A stretch of 8,990 bases of DNA from Lachnospiraceae bacterium. Its GTDB lineage: Bacteria > Bacillota > Clostridia > Lachnospirales > Lachnospiraceae. A program made the position numbers and the translations under genes. The stretch covers positions 1-8,990 of the forward strand of contig JAILNW010000199.1 of assembly GCA_024691145.1 (NCBI GenBank). Reading direction: 5' to 3'. The notes beneath the pieces are model-generated. The model had not been told where the DNA came from. It ran no database searches and worked only from the letters and a program-made list of their open reading frames with translations. Positions 5,637 to 8,990 of this stretch are shown here, piece by piece (position 1 is the first letter of the stretch; the number at the start of each line of letters is the position of its first letter).

Positions 5637-8600
5637 TCATGGGGTACCAGAAAGTATTATGTAGTTATTAATAGTATAAGTACCAAAATCAGTTAATTTA
5701 TAATCAGAATTCTTATTATTATCCCAGCTGCTTCCGTTATTGAAACAGAATGTTATGGAATTAGATGTTCCAGGTGTAATCTCGATTACATAGTAGCCAT
5801 TACCAGCTGATTCCATTTTAACTCCAGGAGCTGTTGTCCAGGATGCGTTATTTAACTTATAATGAATATTGCAGCTGTTCCAGTTTGGTGCATAATAATA
5901 AATCTTATAAGTTGTAGGTTCTTCTTCGTCAATCTGTCTCTTATATCCGTCAATTGTATAGTAACCGCCAGCAGTTATTATAAAACCACTTTTTCCTGAA
6001 GCTGGTATCTGATTATTGCCATCAGAGAATATTACATTACCTCCGTTGTATGAATCTTCAAATTTAATAGAATAAACATCATTTCCAATTGAAGTCATAT
6101 CTTCACCAGGCCACTTCTTAATGATTTTAGTACTGCCTGTTGCTGTTGAATAAATATAAGCATAAAGCTTTGAACCCCAGCCAGAAGGCTTTTTAAACTG
6201 TATCTCTATAGTTGAAGGCGCCATAGTAGGAGCCACTGTAGGCTGCACAGTAGGAGCAACAGTAGGAGCTAAAGTAGGCTCTGCAGTAGGTGCAGGAGTA
6301 GGAGTAGGATCGTCTACAAAGTATTCTACAAATCCGTTATAATCATATAATGCAGAAGCTTCTATAATAAATCCTGGCTTATTTGAATCAGGAGTCTGAC
6401 TTGATTTGTCGTTAAATATAATATATCCGCCTCTGTATTTTGAATCAAATGTAATAGTGTAAGTACTATCCTTATAAACGCTCATCTTAGTACCTGGCCA
6501 TGATTTTAATGAAGTAACATTAGAACCCTGTGCTGTATAAATGTAAGCGTAAATTGAATTACCCCAGCCTGATGGTTTATTAAATCTTATTGTTATATCA
6601 CCAGATGGTGTATCAGTAGGAGCCACTGTAGGCTGTACAGTAGGTGCAGTAGTTGGAACTACTGTAGGAGCAACTGTTGGTGTAGTTGTAGGCTGTACAG
6701 TAGGAGCCATTGTAGCTGGTGAAGGTGTGTTAGTAGAAACATAACCATTTGCATTGTAAAGGCTGTAATTCTTTAACTTAAAGCCATCTTTACCAGAACC
6801 AGGAACCTGGTTATTACCATCATTAAACATTATATAACCATCAACATAATCAGCTGCATCTAAAGTTATATTATATAAATTACCATTTACATGGTTCATG
6901 GCTGTTCCTGTCCATGATGAATATATCATAGTTGTGCTTCCAACAGGTTTGTACATATAAGCATATACAGTGCTGCCCCAGTCAGAAGGTTTCTCAAATT
7001 CAACGTAGAGAATATCTGAAGCGGACTTTTTAATAAATGTATATGTCTCAGATGTTGTAATACCTGAAGAACTTTGTGCTCTTAATTCTATAGTAATAGG
7101 TTTATTGTATTCATATCCCCATCCAATAAGAATATCTTTACCATTTTCATATAAGTAGCTGTTGCCACCATTGATAGAATATGTAGCATACTTTGCATTA
7201 GATGCTGTTAAAGTAAGTTTTGCATAATCACTTGTAAAGATATTGTTTGTTGAAGTGTTGTAGCCTTCTATACCTATAACAGGAGTTTTGGAATTGTTAT
7301 CATCATATAATACTGTTACAGAACGTGCTGGCAATGTTCCAGTGAGTGTTCCGCCTTCTACTTTATATGTTCCATTATTATCAGCATGTGTATGGCTTGT
7401 GTAAACATTGTCTGCCAAATATGTAGGAGATGAGATGCTTGTATTTTCATAATTAAGGTTAATGATAACAGCACCCTTCTTTCCTCTTTCAATCATAAGA
7501 ACTTTCTCGTCATTAATGTTACGAAGGTACTCAGACTCGCCTTCCATCATGTTTCTGAATATATTAACTTCAGCAACAGCTTCTGATTTGTAAAGGGAAG
7601 AACCCTCATCACCAATCTTTGATAAACCAGGATATCTGCTGTCATAATATGTTCCGCCAGCACCAACAGGTCTTGGATAAAACAGAGGTGTTGTTTCTGC
7701 TCTGGAAGCGAGTTCAGCCCAGCATAAAGTAATCTGCTCATCAGTAAGCCATGTAGAAACCATGGAGTCATTATTAAAGTTATCATGTGATTCTACCCAA
7801 GTTACAAGATAATTATTATCAATCTGTGCATTGTAACTAAGAATATTATCAGTACTGAAATTGTTATTTGCAATAGCACTTCTAAGTGTATATCCAGTTC
7901 CTTCAGTACAAACATCATCAAGATATTCAACATATGCATGAGTTCTTGCTGTTGATTCATCGCCAAGAACCTCACCATATTGATATTTGGCACCATTATT
8001 TACTATGTTAGGCCAGAAATCTGTTGCACCACTTTCATCATCTGGAAGCTCAATGTGTTTTGCTGCATCATATCTGAAACCATAGGCACCATCTGCTAAT
8101 ACATTTTCAAGAAAACTCTTTAATTTTTTCTGGATATCATGATTACCTGTTTCAAGATCCCATAATCCCTCAAGAGCATAATGAGTCTGATTGTAACGTG
8201 AACTCCAGTCATATATCTTCTGATTTGTACGGAAATTGCTATAGTCTCTCCACTCACCATCAATATAGTTAAATGCATTGGCCATGTGATTAAGTGCAAC
8301 ATCAACTATAACTTTTATGCCATACTGATCTGCAACTTTACACATTTCGATAAACTCTTCCTCACTGCCAAGCTGATAGTTACCAATAGTAAAATTAGTT
8401 GGCTGGTAATGATAATACCAGTTACTGATTGATAAATCATAATTACTATTAGTGTTACCAATAACACACTTGTTTATTGGTGAAGTCTGGATACATGAAT
8501 ATCCGGCAGCCTTGATCTGAGGCATCAATTCTTTAATTGTGTTAAATGACCAGCACCATGCCTGAAGAATTACACCATTCTGTAAGTCGTCAGCAGCGTA

Positions 8601-8801
8601 CTTTATCTTATTATTATTGTCTAAAGTAACAGTGTAAATTGTGTCTGACGAATGGTCATTGTTGTCTGCAGAACCATAGTTTTGCAGATTATCAGTGCTT
8701 GCTTTACTTTTTCCTAAAAAGCCTAGTGAAATACCGGAAACTGCTAATGCTATTGTGATAATAGCAATGATAAGTTTCTTACTTTTGAATAAGTCTTTCA
8801 T
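5637..8801 (-). CDS. Secreted multimodular α-amylase (GH13, AmyE-type) with CBM26 x3 and CBM25
   Basis: A 1054-residue exported endo-acting enzyme that cleaves α-1,4 bonds in starch. The signal peptide has basic MKDLFKSKK, a hydrophobic core at 10-29 and probable cleavage near residue 35 (SKAS). GH13 catalytic domain about 75-425: VDVALNH with Asp167, GFRYDAAKH with nucleophile Asp245, QYGEVL with acid/base Glu277, and WVESHDNF with His339/Asp340. Blocks such as QTSPIN, YYHYQPTNFTIGNYQLG and KHIELPDD closely resemble Bacillus subtilis AmyE, suggesting subfamily GH13_28. Then a β-sandwich C domain (about 430-500), an unassigned β-rich module (about 505-595), CBM26 at 597-689, PT linker, CBM26 at 735-828, PT linker, CBM26 at 864-955 and CBM25 at 963-1052. 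There is no LPXTG anchor or SLH domain, so it is released or held by starch binding. The RBS AGAGGAGG lies 4 nt before ATG; TGA is followed at once by TAA. Catalytic residues are complete; starch as substrate is inferred from family. Confidence 0.96.
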   Translation of the reverse strand: MKDLFKSKKLIIAIITIALAVSGISLGFLGKSKASTDNLQNYGSADNNDHSSDTIYTVTLDNNNKIKYAADDLQNGVILQAWCWSFNTIKELMPQIKAAGYSCIQTSPINKCVIGNTNSNYDLSISNWYYHYQPTNFTIGNYQLGSEEEFIEMCKVADQYGIKVIVDVALNHMANAFNYIDGEWRDYSNFRTNQKIYDWSSRYNQTHYALEGLWDLETGNHDIQKKLKSFLENVLADGAYGFRYDAAKHIELPDDESGATDFWPNIVNNGAKYQYGEVLGDESTARTHAYVEYLDDVCTEGTGYTLRSAIANNNFSTDNILSYNAQIDNNYLVTWVESHDNFNNDSMVSTWLTDEQITLCWAELASRAETTPLFYPRPVGAGGTYYDSRYPGLSKIGDEGSSLYKSEAVAEVNIFRNMMEGESEYLRNINDEKVLMIERGKKGAVIINLNYENTSISSPTYLADNVYTSHTHADNNGTYKVEGGTLTGTLPARSVTVLYDDNNSKTPVIGIEGYNTSTNNIFTSDYAKLTLTASNAKYATYSINGGNSYLYENGKDILIGWGYEYNKPITIELRAQSSSGITTSETYTFIKKSASDILYVEFEKPSDWGSTVYAYMYKPVGSTTMIYSSWTGTAMNHVNGNLYNITLDAADYVDGYIMFNDGNNQVPGSGKDGFKLKNYSLYNANGYVSTNTPSPATMAPTVQPTTTPTVAPTVVPTTAPTVQPTVAPTDTPSGDITIRFNKPSGWGNSIYAYIYTAQGSNVTSLKSWPGTKMSVYKDSTYTITFDSKYRGGYIIFNDKSSQTPDSNKPGFIIEASALYDYNGFVEYFVDDPTPTPAPTAEPTLAPTVAPTVQPTVAPTMAPSTIEIQFKKPSGWGSKLYAYIYSTATGSTKIIKKWPGEDMTSIGNDVYSIKFEDSYNGGNVIFSDGNNQIPASGKSGFIITAGGYYTIDGYKRQIDEEEPTTYKIYYYAPNWNSCNIHYKLNNASWTTAPGVKMESAGNGYYVIEITPGTSNSITFCFNNGSSWDNNKNSDYKLTDFGTYTINNYIILSGTP
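5646..5915 (-). other. CBM25 starch-binding module at the amylase C-terminus
   Basis: Residues 963-1052 differ from the three CBM26 copies and fit CBM25: YYYAPNW, NIHYKLNNASWTTAPGVKM, GYYVIEI, CFNNGSSWDNN and a final GTYTINN strand. The conserved His and two Trp expected to form the carbohydrate platform (IHYK, SWTTAPG, SSWDNN) are present. A short acidic link (DEEEPTT) joins it to the preceding CBM26. Confidence 0.8.
5937..6212 (-). other. CBM26 copy 3 of the amylase
   Basis: Residues 864-955: KKPSGWGSKLYAYIY, KKWPGEDM, GGNVIFSDGNNQIP and a closing GYYTIDGY strand. The Tyr-Tyr-Trp platform typical of CBM26 starch binders (YAY and WPG) is intact. It is preceded by PT linker 2. Confidence 0.8.
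6213..6311 (-). repeat. PT-rich linker 2 with short tandem repeats
   Basis: Residues 831-863 repeat a (T)(V/L/M)(A/Q)PT-type unit with only Pro, Thr, Ala, Val and a few other residues. The DNA is built from 12- to 15-nt units around ACTGTNGCNCCT, read on the - strand. The segment 6225-6254 matches 6615-6644 in linker 1 at 29 of 30 bases. It acts as a flexible, extended spacer between CBM26 copies 2 and 3 and is probably a target for O-glycosylation. Confidence 0.85.
6318..6599 (-). other. CBM26 copy 2 of the amylase
   Basis: Residues 735-828: NKPSGWGNSIYAYIY, KSWPGTKM, GGYIIFNDKSSQTP and a closing YDYNGFV strand. It is the copy most like copy 3 and is flanked by PT linkers on both sides, as a movable cassette. 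The aromatic binding platform is intact. Confidence 0.8.
6600..6734 (-). repeat. PT-rich linker 1 with short tandem repeats
   Basis: Residues 690-734, 45 residues rich in Pro and Thr with the recurring words PTV, QPT and VAPT. At DNA level the word AGGCTGTACAGTAGG recurs within the linker (6630-6644 and 6690-6704), and 6615-6644 nearly repeats 6225-6254 of linker 2. It separates CBM26 copy 1, which is attached to the catalytic part, from the distal starch-binding modules. Confidence 0.85.
6735..7013 (-). other. CBM26 copy 1 of the amylase (divergent)
   Basis: Residues 597-689: EKPSDWGSTVYAYMY, SSWTGTAM, GYIMFNDGNNQVP and a closing YNANGYV strand. It keeps the YAY and Trp platform but has WTG where copies 2 and 3 have WPG, and PSDW for PSGW. 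This is therefore the more diverged copy, consistent with copies 2 and 3 arising from a later duplication. Confidence 0.78.
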
Positions 8802-8805
8802 ACTT

Positions 8806-8813
8806 CCTCCTCT
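8806..8813 (-). promoter_or_regulatory. Strong RBS of the amylase gene
   Basis: On the - strand AGAGGAGG is followed by AAGT and then the ATG at 8801. It is a near-complete anti-16S match and supports the start that also gives a proper signal peptide. Confidence 0.8.
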
Positions 8814-8932
8814 AAAGGATGCAGTACATAATTATAGAAATAATATGAAAAAAGCAGAATAAATAGGTCCAGGATATTTGCTATATTTACATAAAAATCC
8901 CCGTAATGTACAACTCCCTTTCTACAATATAT

Positions 8933-8962
8933 ATTATTAAACTAACCATAAATCATTGTAAC
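8933..8962 (-). promoter_or_regulatory. Possible amylase promoter (weak)
   Basis: On the - strand GTTACA (8962-8957, 4 of 6 to TTGACA) and AATAAT (8938-8933, 5 of 6 to TATAAT) are 18 nt apart. This would give a leader of about 125 nt. The region is AT-rich, so chance matches are expected. No convincing catabolite (cre) operator was found in 8802-8990; the spaced inverted pair TACAT (8888-8892) / ATGTA (8906-8910) is the only operator-like element I noticed downstream of the candidate, and it is weak. Confidence 0.3.
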
Positions 8963-8990
8963 ATTAAAAATGCTATAAATCAACTGTATA

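Noticed and set aside
6213..6734. PT-linker repeats as a CRISPR array or minisatellite outside a gene
   Set aside because: The repeats are in frame, encode a Pro/Thr linker and have no unique spacers of constant length.
7547..8305. Minus-strand frames of 61-79 residues within the amylase gene
   Set aside because: They are other-frame shadows of the conserved catalytic domain, with no start signals or recognisable protein features.
8861..8879. AAATAGGTCCAGGATATTT as an operator palindrome
   Set aside because: The outer arms and the inner TCC/GGA pair have different centres, so it is not a true dyad and is likely to be chance.

Overview
This AT-rich window looks like a Gram-positive chromosome from the class Clostridia. 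It most probably comes from a starch-using gut or rumen Lachnospiraceae (Butyrivibrio, Roseburia or Eubacterium rectale type). The evidence is strong AGGAGG-type ribosome binding sites, σA-like promoters, hairpin-plus-T terminators, and a secreted AmyE-type α-amylase with CBM26/CBM25 starch-binding modules and Pro/Thr linkers. The genus is an inference; nothing here fixes it.

Left part, + strand (1-2475): the end of an operon. A membrane-type sensor histidine kinase is cut by the left edge and enters the window inside its HAMP domain. It is followed after 16 nt by an OmpR/PhoB-type response regulator that probably starts at TTG 1012, and after 10 nt more by an RluA-family RNA pseudouridine synthase. 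The kinase ends in an unusual, very A-rich, lysine-rich tail. A hairpin at 2435-2467 ends the operon and appears to serve the convergent gene as well.

Middle part, - strand (2480-5548): a monocistronic gene for a 993-residue membrane c-di-GMP protein with the order TM-TM-PAS-GGDEF-GAF-like-GGDEF-EAL. Both GGDEF signatures are degenerate while the EAL domain keeps its metal and catalytic residues, so the likely activity is c-di-GMP breakdown. It has a good σA-like promoter, whose -35 box lies in the T-run of the amylase terminator, and its own RBS.

Right part, - strand (5546-8990): a 1054-residue secreted GH13 α-amylase with three CBM26 copies, one CBM25 and two PT-rich linkers, ended by a 17-bp perfect hairpin with a long T-tract. 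Its 189-nt upstream region runs to the right edge and holds a strong RBS and a weak promoter candidate.

Functionally, the window joins two signalling units (a two-component pair and a c-di-GMP phosphodiesterase candidate) with an extracellular starch degrader. The sequence does not show a regulatory link between them. I see no phage, transposon, CRISPR array, tRNA or rRNA, and no clearly undescribed system. The most notable points are the kinase tail with homopolymer runs placed so that loss of one A would fuse kinase to regulator, the double-degenerate GGDEF architecture, and a 390-bp repeat spacing in the amylase that would allow in-frame loss or gain of a starch-binding module.
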